From: Anaerolineaceae bacterium
Lineage (GTDB): Bacteria > Chloroflexota > Anaerolineae > Aggregatilineales > Phototrophicaceae
Reading direction: 5' to 3'
NCBI GenBank assembly: GCA_016124855.1
Contig: WGMX01000056.1
Span: 1 to 64,000 of the forward strand
DNA length: 64,000 bases
The notes beneath the pieces are model-generated. The model saw only the letters and a list, made by a program, of their open reading frames with translations, searched no databases and was not told the origin of the DNA. Each line of letters starts with the position of its first letter. The stretch's first letter is position 1. The position numbers and the translations under genes are program-made. Shown here piece after piece: positions 24,868 through 33,572 of this stretch.

Positions 24868-25269
24868 TTACCAAATCGTCATGACACTTGAGAGTTGAAT
24901 TTTCCCATCGCGGCTAATAACGGGTACATTCAATTCGACTGCAGTGGCAGCCACAATCCGGTCAGGCATATCAGGAACTTCTACCGAACTCACCTTCGAC
25001 ATAGCGCGGGCAATGCCAATACTGACCGGTATTTCGATGAATAAGCCATCAAGCTCATCAATGGCACGAACAGCAACGATAAATGCTTCCGACTGTATAC
25101 GGCCTTTCTCGATGAGATAGACCATTTCTATCATTGTGATTGAGGATATGCCAATTTGGTCGCCGCGTTTATAGGCTGCTTCCAAAAATTCACCGGCGTG
25201 TTTTGATAATCTTGAATCGTCATATAGATACCAAATGACCGCATGAGTGTCGGCGACCGCCGCAATCAT
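24868..25269 (-). CDS. PIN-domain toxin (VapC type)
   Basis: 133 residues. PIN-domain acidic residues are in place: Asp7 (AVADTHAVIWYL), Glu48 (ITMIEMVYL), Asp100/Asp103 (VPDMPDRIVAATA) and Asp121 (ISRDGKI). VapC toxins are Mg-dependent RNases, often cleaving tRNA or rRNA. The ATG follows directly on the antitoxin stop codon (TAG-ATG), so translation is coupled. It is paired with 25270-25500. Confidence 0.88.
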   Translation of the reverse strand: MIAAVADTHAVIWYLYDDSRLSKHAGEFLEAAYKRGDQIGISSITMIEMVYLIEKGRIQSEAFIVAVRAIDELDGLFIEIPVSIGIARAMSKVSSVEVPDMPDRIVAATAVELNVPVISRDGKIQLSSVMTIW

Positions 25270-25500
25270 CTAAATATCCTCTCGAGGGAAGTTCTTCCAA
25301 ACTTCTTGCCGTACTTCATCAATGTCTTCAGCAGACGGTGCTGGCCCTAAATCTGCCAAAATGCCGCGCAAGGGTGTCCGCTTCCTTGTCGGTTCTGGTA
25401 TTTCCGTTTGAAGCAATTCTGAAACTCGTGCCACTAATTCTGCTTTTTCTCTTGCTGAAAGCGTTTTTGCTTGTTCGACCAGTAAATCAACGTGTGTCAT
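25270..25500 (-). CDS. Antitoxin partner of the VapC-like toxin
   Basis: 76 residues. An N-terminal helix (VDLLVEQAKTLSAREKAELVARVSELL) of the kind seen in the addiction-module component family is followed by a disordered, charged C-tail (RTPLRGILADLGPAPSAEDIDEVRQEVWKNF) that would wrap the toxin. Like other antitoxins it probably autoregulates the operon. GGGAG lies ~10 nt before ATG, and a TATAAT-like box lies ~40 nt upstream. The gene is divergent from the TIR-SH3 gene. Confidence 0.8.
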   Translation of the reverse strand: MTHVDLLVEQAKTLSAREKAELVARVSELLQTEIPEPTRKRTPLRGILADLGPAPSAEDIDEVRQEVWKNFPREDI

Positions 25501-25634
25501 GTAAATAGCACTCCCAACACTGAACTTTTCCGCCCCAATTATAACATTAAACCTCGCCCACTTGCCTTTCGTACTTTTCGCTTTTACGCTAATATCTCTG
25601 TATACCTTATCAATTATTTCCAGCTTTATACTTT

Positions 25635-26966
25635 ATGTCGAACCCACCAACCGTTTTCATTAGTTACCGCCGTGATCCGAGTGCCGATCTTGCCCGATAC
25701 ATTTACGTCGAGCTGGAACGCATGGGAGCGGATGCGTTTTTTGATGTTGAAGACATCAACGGTGGACGGTTCGATGCGACGATTGAGCGCGAAATTATCG
25801 CGAGGGATCACTTTCTTGTTATTCTTGCGCCTCAAACCCTAGAGTCTGAATGGGTACAGCGCGAACTGCAAACCGCTCTCACGCACGGTAAAAATATCAT
25901 CCCGCTCGAAACTGGTGGATTTAGCTTTAGTCAGCATGTGCCACCTGAACTGGATGAGCTGAAGCGCTACGGCGGAATTCCATACGATTTCAAATCACCG
26001 GAAACCACATTTCGTCGTTTAGCCCGTGCTTTGCAGCTTCCAACGGCTGCTACAACCACAGGGACTGCATTACCAATCGACGTACCGCCTACAAAATCGT
26101 CACGTTCTTTTTCAGTGGGTGCTGCTTTAACCATTGTGCTCATCATTTTGGTGATCGCCGGTCTGGTAATTTTCGGTCCGCGCTTTTTCCAACAGATCGC
26201 TGCTGCCCCTACAGCGACTCAAACGCCTACAACACCTGCCCCTAGCCCGACTGATGAGCCAACGGTTACGCGTACACCTACGCCGACCAGTGAACCGACA
26301 ATTACACCCTTGTCCCCATCCGCAACCCCTTCACCAACTGATGTGCCTGCGCCAACTAATATCCTACCGTCGGTTTCAATCACTGTGCCAGCGGTTGTAT
26401 TGCCCAACACAACCATATTAATCAGCGCTTGGCAGAACGCCCACTGCATTTTTACACCGGATGATGGCAATATTCCCTTTGGCTTCGACACTTCGACAGG
26501 CAACATTCAATATTCGGTGAAGCATAAAGCGGGAACAACAGTATCTATTGTTTGCGAAGACGCTTTGGGACGACATGTTGAAAATCAGTTTGCGGTGAGT
26601 GTAGTCTCTATTCCAACAGCAACTTTTACCAATATTCCGACGACTCTAACTTATACCCTTGTTCCTTTTACGGCGACTGCAACGTCTCAACCCCTAATAT
26701 TGCTTCCCACATTGACAACTTTGACGAAATCATATCCTTGTCAGGCAACGATAGTATTCACAACAGGAGCAATGCTAAATCAAGTACGAGTGACTCCGCA
26801 GAAAAATGCACCAACTCGTCAACCAGTACAGCAAGGAGCAATAGTTTCTGTTTTGTCAAAACAAAGAAATGATAGTTTGGATTGGTATCAAATAACATTT
26901 GACTCCAATACAGGTTGGATACCATCGGAATACATTATTTTATCAGATACGTGTCCATTGAAATAA
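25635..26966 (+). CDS. TIR domain - transmembrane - SH3-like protein
   Basis: 443 residues. Residues ~5-130 form a TIR domain (PTVFISYRRDPSADLARYIY, FFDVEDINGGRFD, and SEWVQRELQTAL with Glu77 in the catalytic position). One membrane segment (~158-180, AALTIVLIILVIAGLVIFG) precedes a long Thr/Pro-rich stalk (PTTPAPSPTDEPTVTRTPT). An Ig-like middle (~250-320) comes next, then a C-terminal bacterial SH3-like domain (NQVRVTPQKNAPTRQPVQQG ... WYQITFDSNTGWIPSEYI). Predicted topology: TIR inside, sensor domains outside. Two secreted-protein genes follow at 31 and 65 nt, so an operon is likely. A cell-envelope sensor coupled to NAD cleavage or signalling is an attractive but unproved reading. Confidence 0.82.
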   Translation: MSNPPTVFISYRRDPSADLARYIYVELERMGADAFFDVEDINGGRFDATIEREIIARDHFLVILAPQTLESEWVQRELQTALTHGKNIIPLETGGFSFSQHVPPELDELKRYGGIPYDFKSPETTFRRLARALQLPTAATTTGTALPIDVPPTKSSRSFSVGAALTIVLIILVIAGLVIFGPRFFQQIAAAPTATQTPTTPAPSPTDEPTVTRTPTPTSEPTITPLSPSATPSPTDVPAPTNILPSVSITVPAVVLPNTTILISAWQNAHCIFTPDDGNIPFGFDTSTGNIQYSVKHKAGTTVSIVCEDALGRHVENQFAVSVVSIPTATFTNIPTTLTYTLVPFTATATSQPLILLPTLTTLTKSYPCQATIVFTTGAMLNQVRVTPQKNAPTRQPVQQGAIVSVLSKQRNDSLDWYQITFDSNTGWIPSEYIILSDTCPLK

Positions 26967-26997
26967 AGCCAAATGATTAAGAAAAGGATATCGAGTG

Positions 26998-27948
26998 ATG
27001 AAATTTCATACATTACGCGGCGTGAGTTTAATCATAGTTGTATTGTTACTGAACAATACTGCGTTTGCTCAAGATAAAGAAATAGTTGAAGGTGATGTTA
27101 TAGTCGCTGATTGTGGTAGCGTGATTGAAGGGGAGTTCAACTCGAATTATGAGCGTCATTATTACGCCGTGAATATGAAAGCTGGGGATACAATGCAGAT
27201 TTCTGCAAGCCCACTTGGTGACCAATTGCGTTCATCGCTCGTATTATTAGGGCCAACAGAACTTGCATTGGTTATAAGTGACCAACGAGGAAACCTTGGT
27301 ACTGATGGAAAATATTATCGTCTCGGTATAGAAAAAAATCCAAAAATTGTGTCTGGTGTATTGTCTGCAAGTGGAAAATATTTAATAGGGGTCAATAATT
27401 TTGAGTGGAACTATAGTCCCCGTGATTCAGGTGGAATAGGTGTTTATACACTCTATATTGGATGTACACTACGCGATGGTACTGTCATCAACCCCGGTGA
27501 TAAACCTGCCATCAACACAAGTGATCCCACTATTGAAGCTACTTCCGCTCCTGTCTTTTCAGGATTTGGTTTTCCCGGCCTTGCTCCTATTGATCTTTCC
27601 AATACTGCCCGATTACCAATACCTCCCGGTATACCCCTTAGTGGTGCTCTCACTCCTACTGGCAGTGAAATTCTTGGTTATCTATTTAAGGCTGAGGCAG
27701 GCGACACAGTTGAAGTGTCGTTCAATCGTCTTACTGGCAACCTGAATCTTGGCATAGTAGTCATTAACGCTCAAAGTCAGGTCATCTTTCAGGCCAGTCT
27801 CGTTACCACCCAGTCTATGACAACACGTTTTACCATACCTGAGTCGGGCGAATATACAGCAGCCGTATTCCGTATTGATTTGCTTCCTGTTGCCAATCCT
27901 GAACCGACCGCTTTTTCAGTGAAGGCTGTAGTCAATCCATCAACCTAA
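26998..27948 (+). CDS. Secreted protein with PPC-like beta domains
   Basis: 316 residues from ATG 26998, preceded by AAAAGGA. A signal peptide (ending near TAFAQ) leads into two beta-sandwich repeats of the bacterial pre-peptidase (PPC) kind. The first has YERHYYAVNMKAGDTMQISA...YLIGVNN...GVYTLYIGC; the second has EILGYLFKAEAGDTVEVSFNR...FTIPESGEYTAAVFR. Such domains bind partners or surfaces and have no catalysis of their own. It is sandwiched between the TIR-SH3 and multi-SH3 genes, consistent with a shared complex outside the membrane. Codon use is AT-richer than in the division genes. Confidence 0.7.
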   Translation: MKFHTLRGVSLIIVVLLLNNTAFAQDKEIVEGDVIVADCGSVIEGEFNSNYERHYYAVNMKAGDTMQISASPLGDQLRSSLVLLGPTELALVISDQRGNLGTDGKYYRLGIEKNPKIVSGVLSASGKYLIGVNNFEWNYSPRDSGGIGVYTLYIGCTLRDGTVINPGDKPAINTSDPTIEATSAPVFSGFGFPGLAPIDLSNTARLPIPPGIPLSGALTPTGSEILGYLFKAEAGDTVEVSFNRLTGNLNLGIVVINAQSQVIFQASLVTTQSMTTRFTIPESGEYTAAVFRIDLLPVANPEPTAFSVKAVVNPST

Positions 27949-27962
27949 CCAAAAGCTATATG

Positions 27963-27993
27963 CCCCCTTTCTGATGTGTTAGTAGTTAGGGGG
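27963..27993 (+). other. Hairpin before the multi-SH3 gene
   Basis: CCCCCT (27963-27968) pairs with AGGGGG (27988-27993). The GGAG that may serve the next gene lies just after it. There is no U-run on this strand. Possible attenuator or RNA-processing site. Confidence 0.35.
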
Positions 27994-28013
27994 TTAGGAG
28001 ATCTCTTGTTGTC

Positions 28014-29258
28014 ATGAACTTCACACGTATATCTCGTGTCTTGCAAGTTGTTTGTTTAATCATTTTGGTTGCTGGTTTAGGTTGGGTAAATGCCCAATCT
28101 GACGAATTCAACGAGGGTGATAAAGTACTGGTTGCTGGTGTTGCTCAGGTTGTGACCATTTATGCCGAGCCTTCCACTGATAGTGCTATCTTGGAAGCCA
28201 CAGTAAGCGGTGTCACACTCACTATCGCTGGCGGATCAGAAAAAACATCTGAAGGCCTTTGGTGGCAGGTTACTTCGCCGCTCGGTAACAAAGGCTGGTT
28301 GCTTGCTGAGTTGAATGGTAAGCCCATATTGCAGTTAGTAGACCAGAAATCCTCAACTCATGCCATTTTGACACCTGTGATTGAAATAGCTGCTTCGCCT
28401 AATGTAGAAAGTTCTTCAGGTCAAATCGGAGACTCGATCAGCGTCTTGGGTGACTTGGATTTTGTACTGGTCTATCAAGACTCAAGTGAATCCGCTGCTA
28501 TTTTAGAGGCTGTTACTAGCGGAACAAAGCTGGCGATTCTCGCTGAGCCGCGATTGATAGATGATGTCGAATGGTGGAATGTTCGTACCCCAAGTGGAGC
28601 CAATGGTTGGATTCCCTCAGTAGTTGATGGGAAACGAGTTTTGAGTACACCGGGTGGTGTTGTAGTTTCCGGTGGATTGATAGAGATTGGATCAAAGGTA
28701 ACAGTTTTTACAGAAACTTATCTCCTCATTCATCAAAATGCTAGCGAGTCATCTGATGTTCTTGAAGCAGCGGTAAAAGATATTAAGTTAGAAATCATAG
28801 GTGGGCCGGAAATAGTTGATAATGAGACATGGTGGCAAGTACGGTCTATTACAGGAAATGAGGGTTGGGTTCTACAAAATATTGATGGTAAACCGGTGCT
28901 TTATCCTGACGGTTCGCTATTACCGCAAACTCCAACTCCTATGCCAACTGCTACGCCACTCCCAACTGAGACCCCGTCTCCAACGCCGATTGTTTGTCCC
29001 GGTTCACTTCCCGCGAATTTGCTTGTTGGTGAGCGTGCTCGTGTAACACCCGGTAAAGCCAATAACCTACGTAACCGTGCAACTATAGATGGCGGTCTTC
29101 TCGATCAGATTCCTTCTGGAGACACGATGATGGTAGTAGGAGGCCCAGAATGTGCGGATGGCTACACTTGGTGGAAGGTTGAATATAGGGGCAGGACGGG
29201 ATGGACAGCTCAGGGTGATAATAAAGAATATTGGTTAGAACCGGTTTTGACAGGATGA
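28014..29258 (+). CDS. Secreted protein with four SH3-like repeats
   Basis: 414 residues. A signal peptide (LQVVCLIILVAGLGWVNAQ) is followed by three near-identical SH3-like units at ~35-110, ~135-210 and ~220-295, each with EAxSDSxILEA, G-GxE and WWQVxxxxGNxGWxL signatures. After a Pro/Thr linker (TPTPMPTATPLPTETPSPT) comes a fourth, more divergent SH3 unit (NNLRNRATIDGGLLDQIPSG ... WWKVEYRGRTGWTAQ). Bacterial SH3 domains of this kind usually bind cell wall or act as surface adaptors. It is the third gene of the TIR-SH3 cluster. Its last unit resembles the SH3 insert in the alpha-2-macroglobulin gene at 59303. Confidence 0.78.
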   Translation: MNFTRISRVLQVVCLIILVAGLGWVNAQSDEFNEGDKVLVAGVAQVVTIYAEPSTDSAILEATVSGVTLTIAGGSEKTSEGLWWQVTSPLGNKGWLLAELNGKPILQLVDQKSSTHAILTPVIEIAASPNVESSSGQIGDSISVLGDLDFVLVYQDSSESAAILEAVTSGTKLAILAEPRLIDDVEWWNVRTPSGANGWIPSVVDGKRVLSTPGGVVVSGGLIEIGSKVTVFTETYLLIHQNASESSDVLEAAVKDIKLEIIGGPEIVDNETWWQVRSITGNEGWVLQNIDGKPVLYPDGSLLPQTPTPMPTATPLPTETPSPTPIVCPGSLPANLLVGERARVTPGKANNLRNRATIDGGLLDQIPSGDTMMVVGGPECADGYTWWKVEYRGRTGWTAQGDNKEYWLEPVLTG

Positions 29259-29272
29259 AATTTGATGTTTTG

Positions 29273-29304
29273 CCCTAATTTGCATCATCAAATGCAGATT
29301 AGGG
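29273..29304. terminator. Terminator-like hairpin after the SH3 gene
   Basis: CCCTAAT pairs with ATTAGGG, with inner TGCAT/ATGCA and a short loop, flanked by TTTTG and CAAAA. No clear U-run on the + strand. Confidence 0.4.
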
Positions 29305-29773
29305 TAGGACAAAAATGCATTAAACCCTTTTCCAACTATCTAGCAACAATCATGTCCGCTATCCTCTCTCATTTTGGTTAGCAACTTCCCTTGCAAAGAG
29401 TTACATTTTGGTCACCCTTTTCTCGAATTTCTGTGCTATGCTATAACAGGGTGAACTATATGGATTTCCGTTCAAGTACCTATGGATATCACAAAAGGAT
29501 TAGAGATCATGTATGGCAAAAGTGGCACAAAATTCCCTTTTGCCATTGCCGAAATTGCTGCAAATTTTGCCTTGGACTCAGAACTTGGAGATTGTCAATC
29601 TTGGCGTCGGACATCCCAACTACCTTTTGCCGCGCTTTCAGCCGAGCCTTCCGCTGAAATATCGTCAATTCTGCCAAATATCGCACGACATTGACGACTC
29701 TATCGCCATTTTCGCCAATAACAGTTTTTCCATAGCGGGCTGATGACTAGCGACTAAAGATTAAAGACAAATC
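29305..29773. repeat. Noncoding repeat island before mraZ
   Basis: No convincing gene. 29590-29690 is a diverged copy of 7890-7990 (both begin with CAATCTTGGCGTCGGACAT). Upstream it has TTTGCCATTGCCGAAATTGC-type words. 29741-29770 is a TGATGACTAGCGACTAAAG tract repeated before ftsL at 31251-31279. Confidence 0.5.
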
Positions 29774-29816
29774 ACTTTCTGTGGGATTTTCAACTCAGTT
29801 TTGCGGGATAATGTGG

Positions 29817-29822
29817 TATAAT
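29817..29822 (+). promoter_or_regulatory. -10 box of the probable dcw cluster promoter
   Basis: Perfect TATAAT 51 nt before the mraZ start; no matching -35 at 16-18 bp. Likely entry point for the division cluster. Confidence 0.4.
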
Positions 29823-29873
29823 AACCCCGACGTAGGCACAGCTATGGCACACTGCTGTTTGGGGTAACCACTG

Positions 29874-30302
29874 ATGTTTTGGGGCGAATACTCTCATCAA
29901 CTTGACGAAAAAGGTAGACTCATAATCCCCATCCGTTACCGTTCTTATCTTATGCCGCAAGCGGTTCTTACGCGCGGCCTTGACCATAATCTGGTCATCT
30001 ATCCACATGAAGCGTGGCGTACCCTCTCCGAAAATCTGAATCAAATGCCCATCACCCATCCCCCTGCCCGCGCCTTACGCCGCCTTCTTTTCTCCGGCGC
30101 GGTCGAACTGGCACTAGACCGTCAAGGCCGGATGCTCATCCCCGGTTACCTTCGTGATTACGCATCACTCAATACCGAAGTTCTCATGGCCGGTATGGAA
30201 ACCTATGTTGAACTCTGGGAACCGTCGCGCTGGCAAGCTACACTTAAAGATGTCTCCCAATCGCTGGCTGAAGCCAAAGAACTACTGAAATTGAGTATCT
30301 GA
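29874..30302 (+). CDS. mraZ: Transcriptional regulator MraZ
   Basis: 142 residues of two SpoVT/AbrB-like halves: FWGEYSHQLDEKGRLIIPIRYRS and FSGAVELALDRQGRMLIPGYLRDYA. MraZ binds repeats upstream of its own operon and adjusts expression of the division cluster, of which it is the first gene. I could not find convincing repeated MraZ boxes in the upstream 100 nt. The stop lies 2 nt before the rsmH start. Confidence 0.95.
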   Translation: MFWGEYSHQLDEKGRLIIPIRYRSYLMPQAVLTRGLDHNLVIYPHEAWRTLSENLNQMPITHPPARALRRLLFSGAVELALDRQGRMLIPGYLRDYASLNTEVLMAGMETYVELWEPSRWQATLKDVSQSLAEAKELLKLSI

Positions 30303-30304
30303 TT

Positions 30305-31222
30305 TTGTCGCACACGCCTGTTTTGCTCCAACCGATTCTGGAATACCTCACGCCTGCCCGACGCGTGATTGATGGTACGCTTGGGGCAGGTGGACATACT
30401 CGCGCTTTGTTAGAGGCGGGCGTATTCGAAGTCCTCAGCCTCGATGTTGATCCTATGGCTTTAGATATTGCCCGTGCCAACCTGCAAACTTTCGGAGATC
30501 ATGTTCACATCGTCCACGCCAGCTATTGGGATATGGTTGCTCAGGCCCATCACATCGGTTGGCAGGATGTTGATGGCATTTTGCTTGATGTTGGTGTATC
30601 GTCCATGCAGTTAGATCGTCCTGAGCGTGGTTTCGCCTTCATGCAGGATGGCCCGCTGGACATGCGTTTCGATCCATCGGGCGGAGGATTATCGGCTGCC
30701 GACCTCGTTAATGATTACGACGAAGCGGAATTAGCCGATTTGTTTTATAAATATGGAGAGGAACCGCAGGGACGCAAACTGGCGCATGGTATTGTGGCCT
30801 CCCGTCCGTATGCTACGACACGTGAATTAGCCTCAACCATCGAACGGATTACGCCGCGTCGCAAAGGTGATAAAATTCATCCGGCGACTCGTGTCTTTCA
30901 AGCGCTGCGGATTGCAGTTAATGACGAGTTAGCAGGTTTGGAACGGATACTCCCGCAGGCGATTGACTTGCTTCGACCGGGTGGAAGGTTGGCCGTCATC
31001 AGCTTTCACAGTCTGGAAGATCGGATCGTGAAGCAGGCATTTAAGTTAGCCAGTACCGATTGCATCTGCCCGCCCAATGTTCCCGTTTGCGTTTGCGGGC
31101 ATCATGCCAGCGTTCAACTGTTGACGCGTAAGCCCATCGTTGCCGATGAGTCAGAAATTGCTCAAAATCCGCGCAGCCGCAGTGCGAAATTGCGCGTGGT
31201 CGAAAAGCTGCTGCATGATTAA
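30305..31222 (+). CDS. rsmH: 16S rRNA (cytosine(1402)-N4)-methyltransferase
   Basis: 305 residues. It methylates N4 of C1402 in 16S rRNA with S-adenosylmethionine. Motifs: HTPVLLQPILEYL, VIDGTLGAGGHTRALLE, DGILLDVGVSSMQLD, RGFAFMQDGPLDMRFD, RLAVISFHSLEDRIVKQAF and a C-terminal NPRSRSAKLRVVEK. The start is TTG 30305, two bases after the mraZ stop. An internal CICPPNVPVCVCG segment holds four Cys, as in many family members. Confidence 0.95.
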   Translation: MSHTPVLLQPILEYLTPARRVIDGTLGAGGHTRALLEAGVFEVLSLDVDPMALDIARANLQTFGDHVHIVHASYWDMVAQAHHIGWQDVDGILLDVGVSSMQLDRPERGFAFMQDGPLDMRFDPSGGGLSAADLVNDYDEAELADLFYKYGEEPQGRKLAHGIVASRPYATTRELASTIERITPRRKGDKIHPATRVFQALRIAVNDELAGLERILPQAIDLLRPGGRLAVISFHSLEDRIVKQAFKLASTDCICPPNVPVCVCGHHASVQLLTRKPIVADESEIAQNPRSRSAKLRVVEKLLHD

Positions 31223-31250
31223 TGTTGTTCTTGGACTTTTTGATTTAATC

Positions 31251-31279
31251 TAATGACTATCGACTAAAGACGAACGACC
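31251..31279. repeat. TAATGACTATCGACTAAAG tract before ftsL
   Basis: Near-copy of 29741-29770 (17 of the first 19 bases equal). It ends 5 nt before the ftsL ATG and replaces any clear Shine-Dalgarno. Confidence 0.5.
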
Positions 31280-31284
31280 AAAAT

Positions 31285-31746
31285 ATGAACCAGATTCAAC
31301 ATGCCCTTCGCGACAACCAATGGCGGTTTCAAAAACAAGCGGTCGCTCTTGCTGGTTTAGGAGTGTTCATCGCTATTGTGATTGGTGCGCTTTATCTCGC
31401 TCAATCGGCCTCTGTTTCGACATTAGGTCGCCAGCTTGAAAATTTAATCACCAAGCGTAACCAGCTCGAACAGGCCAATGAGCAGTTGCGAGCAGATATA
31501 TCGCAGTTGCGGAGCGTTCCCCGTTTGTTGGCACGTGCCGAAGAACTGGGTTTTGTAAAAGCCACCGAAAATGAAATCGAGTATTTGTATGTACCGGGCT
31601 ACAATCCAAACCGTCAACCAGCGACAACCACGACCGTTGACAATACCACCAAACTGCCAGTTTACGACGAGACGTTTGTTGGATGGGTGCAGCAGCAGTG
31701 GGATAATTTGGTTAAACAGTTCAACGGTTTCTCAGGAGGTGGCTGA
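31285..31746 (+). CDS. ftsL: FtsL/DivIC-like septum protein
   Basis: 153 residues. A short cytoplasmic N-terminus, one membrane helix (LAGLGVFIAIVIGALYLA) and a coiled coil (LGRQLENLITKRNQLEQANEQLRADISQL) are followed by a region typical of FtsL/DivIC, ending in a Thr-rich and Gly-rich tail. These bitopic proteins join FtsQ and activate FtsWI at the septum. Assignment as FtsL rests on its place between rsmH and ftsI. The stop overlaps the ftsI start (TGATG). Confidence 0.75.
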   Translation: MNQIQHALRDNQWRFQKQAVALAGLGVFIAIVIGALYLAQSASVSTLGRQLENLITKRNQLEQANEQLRADISQLRSVPRLLARAEELGFVKATENEIEYLYVPGYNPNRQPATTTTVDNTTKLPVYDETFVGWVQQQWDNLVKQFNGFSGGG

Positions 31747-33494
31747 TGGCTAGTGTACAGCACGCGCCTTCACGCGATGAAATGTTCAATCAGCGCTTGC
31801 CTGTCATTATTGTCGGCATGATGATTATTAGTGCGCTGCTCATCCTCAAGCTGATCTCTTTCCAGCAGCTTTCGCCGGATGTGGTCAACGAACTCAGCCC
31901 CGATTACAACCGTACAGTCAAGTTAGCCTCGGCTCGCGGCCTCATTTATGACCGTTCAGGGCAGCGTTTGGCTGTGAACACTGTCGAGTATCGCATTGGT
32001 ATTAGCCCGAACTTGGTGGCCAATCCGCAGCGCAGCGCGACGCAGCTTGCCGCAATTCTCAACTTGGATGAACTGGAAACGTATAAAGCCTTAACCAGTG
32101 ACCAGCTTTACGTGTTACTTGCCCCTCGCGTTAGTGCCGAGCAGGGGCAGCAGGTCGAAAAGCTCAAGGAAGATGGCTTAACCGCTTTGCAGATCGAGAA
32201 AATTCCTAAACGAAACTATCCTCAAGGAACATTGGCAGCGCAGATTTTAGGTTTTGTCGGCGGAGACTTGCAAGGTTACTACGGAGTAGAAGGCAAGTTT
32301 CAAGATCAACTTGTGGGTCGTCCACGTACTGAGGTAGTGAGCAACATTCCGTTTGATTTGCCGCCGCAGCAAGAGGCAGATCACGGCAGCGATGTTTACC
32401 TTACGATTGATCGCGACATTCAATACTTAATTGAAAGTGAACTAGCCTATTCAATCGATAGTACCGGCGCGAAAAGCGGGACGATTATCGTGATGAATCC
32501 CCGCACCGGCGACATTCTGGGGATGGCAAGTTTACCGTCGTATGACCCGAATAACTTCCAAGCGGAAAAGAACGCCAACGTCTGGAAGAATCCGTCTATC
32601 AGTAATGAATATGAACCCGGTTCGGTCATGAAAGTCATCACCGTTGCCTCAGCCATTGAGAACCACACCATCACGAAAGATTGGACATATAACGACCAAG
32701 GTATTCTCGATATGGCGGGAATTCAGGTCAAAGATTGGGATCAAAAGGCACATGGCGTTGTGGATACCACCGGTGTTTTGGTGCAGTCCTTAAATGTGGG
32801 TGCCGCCAATATTAGTTTGGGCATGGGGCCGACTGATTTTTATAAGTTCATGTCCAAGTTTGGTTTTGGACACATCACCGGTGTGAATTTAGCCAGCGAG
32901 GCCGCTGGAACGATGCATGTTCCCGGAGACCCTGATTGGAGCGAAAGTAATTTGCTGACCAACTCGTTTGGTCAGGGTATAGCCGTTACGCCGTTGCAGA
33001 TGATTACGGCAGTTTCCGCTATCGCAAACGATGGTTTGATGATGCAGCCCAACATTGTCTCGAAGATTGTCACCAATGGTCAGGCTAACATTTCTCAACC
33101 CATCGCTTTAAGTCATCCAATCTCGACCGAAACAGCCCATATTGTCCGCGATATGATGGTCGCTGTGGTTCAAAGTGGTCTGGACGATGCCGCTTCATTG
33201 CCCGGTTATACCATCGCTGGCAAAACTGGAACTGCCGAAATTGCCGGACCTACCAAATATCGTTCTGATGCGTGGATTATGAGCTTCATTGGCTTCTTGC
33301 CTGCGGATGATCCCCAAGTAATCGTACTAATCAAATTGGATGAACCGTCGAGTGGACGTTGGGCCAGCCAAGTGGTTGCTCCGATTTTTCGCCGTTTGGC
33401 GGATCGACTGGTTGTTCTGATGGAAATACCAAATGATGCGACCCGCAAAGCGCTGCAAGCACAGGGTGCAGTTGTAGAAGACATTCAGCACTAA
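31746..33494 (+). CDS. ftsI: Septal penicillin-binding protein 2 / FtsI (transpeptidase)
   Basis: 582 residues. N-terminal membrane anchor (VIIVGMMIISALLILKLISF), dimerisation domain (RGLIYDRSGQRLAVNTVEY), then the transpeptidase domain with SVMK (Ser293 nucleophile, Lys296), SLN (QSLNVGAANIS) and KTG (GKTGTAE, Lys493). It cross-links septal peptidoglycan and works with the FtsW glycosyltransferase encoded downstream. There is no PASTA domain. It is translationally coupled to ftsL by a one-base overlap. Confidence 0.93.
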   Translation: MASVQHAPSRDEMFNQRLPVIIVGMMIISALLILKLISFQQLSPDVVNELSPDYNRTVKLASARGLIYDRSGQRLAVNTVEYRIGISPNLVANPQRSATQLAAILNLDELETYKALTSDQLYVLLAPRVSAEQGQQVEKLKEDGLTALQIEKIPKRNYPQGTLAAQILGFVGGDLQGYYGVEGKFQDQLVGRPRTEVVSNIPFDLPPQQEADHGSDVYLTIDRDIQYLIESELAYSIDSTGAKSGTIIVMNPRTGDILGMASLPSYDPNNFQAEKNANVWKNPSISNEYEPGSVMKVITVASAIENHTITKDWTYNDQGILDMAGIQVKDWDQKAHGVVDTTGVLVQSLNVGAANISLGMGPTDFYKFMSKFGFGHITGVNLASEAAGTMHVPGDPDWSESNLLTNSFGQGIAVTPLQMITAVSAIANDGLMMQPNIVSKIVTNGQANISQPIALSHPISTETAHIVRDMMVAVVQSGLDDAASLPGYTIAGKTGTAEIAGPTKYRSDAWIMSFIGFLPADDPQVIVLIKLDEPSSGRWASQVVAPIFRRLADRLVVLMEIPNDATRKALQAQGAVVEDIQH

Positions 33495-33572
33495 CTTGAT
33501 CTTTGTTGAATCTGCTGTTTATACTCATGCCTGCGTTCATCGGGTTGTAAACGATTTGAGGTCTGTGGTTAT

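Noticed and set aside
29774..29873. MraZ-binding boxes (repeated TGGG with ~10 bp period) upstream of mraZ
   Set aside because: GTGGG and CGGGA words occur, but spacing is irregular and only two are present.
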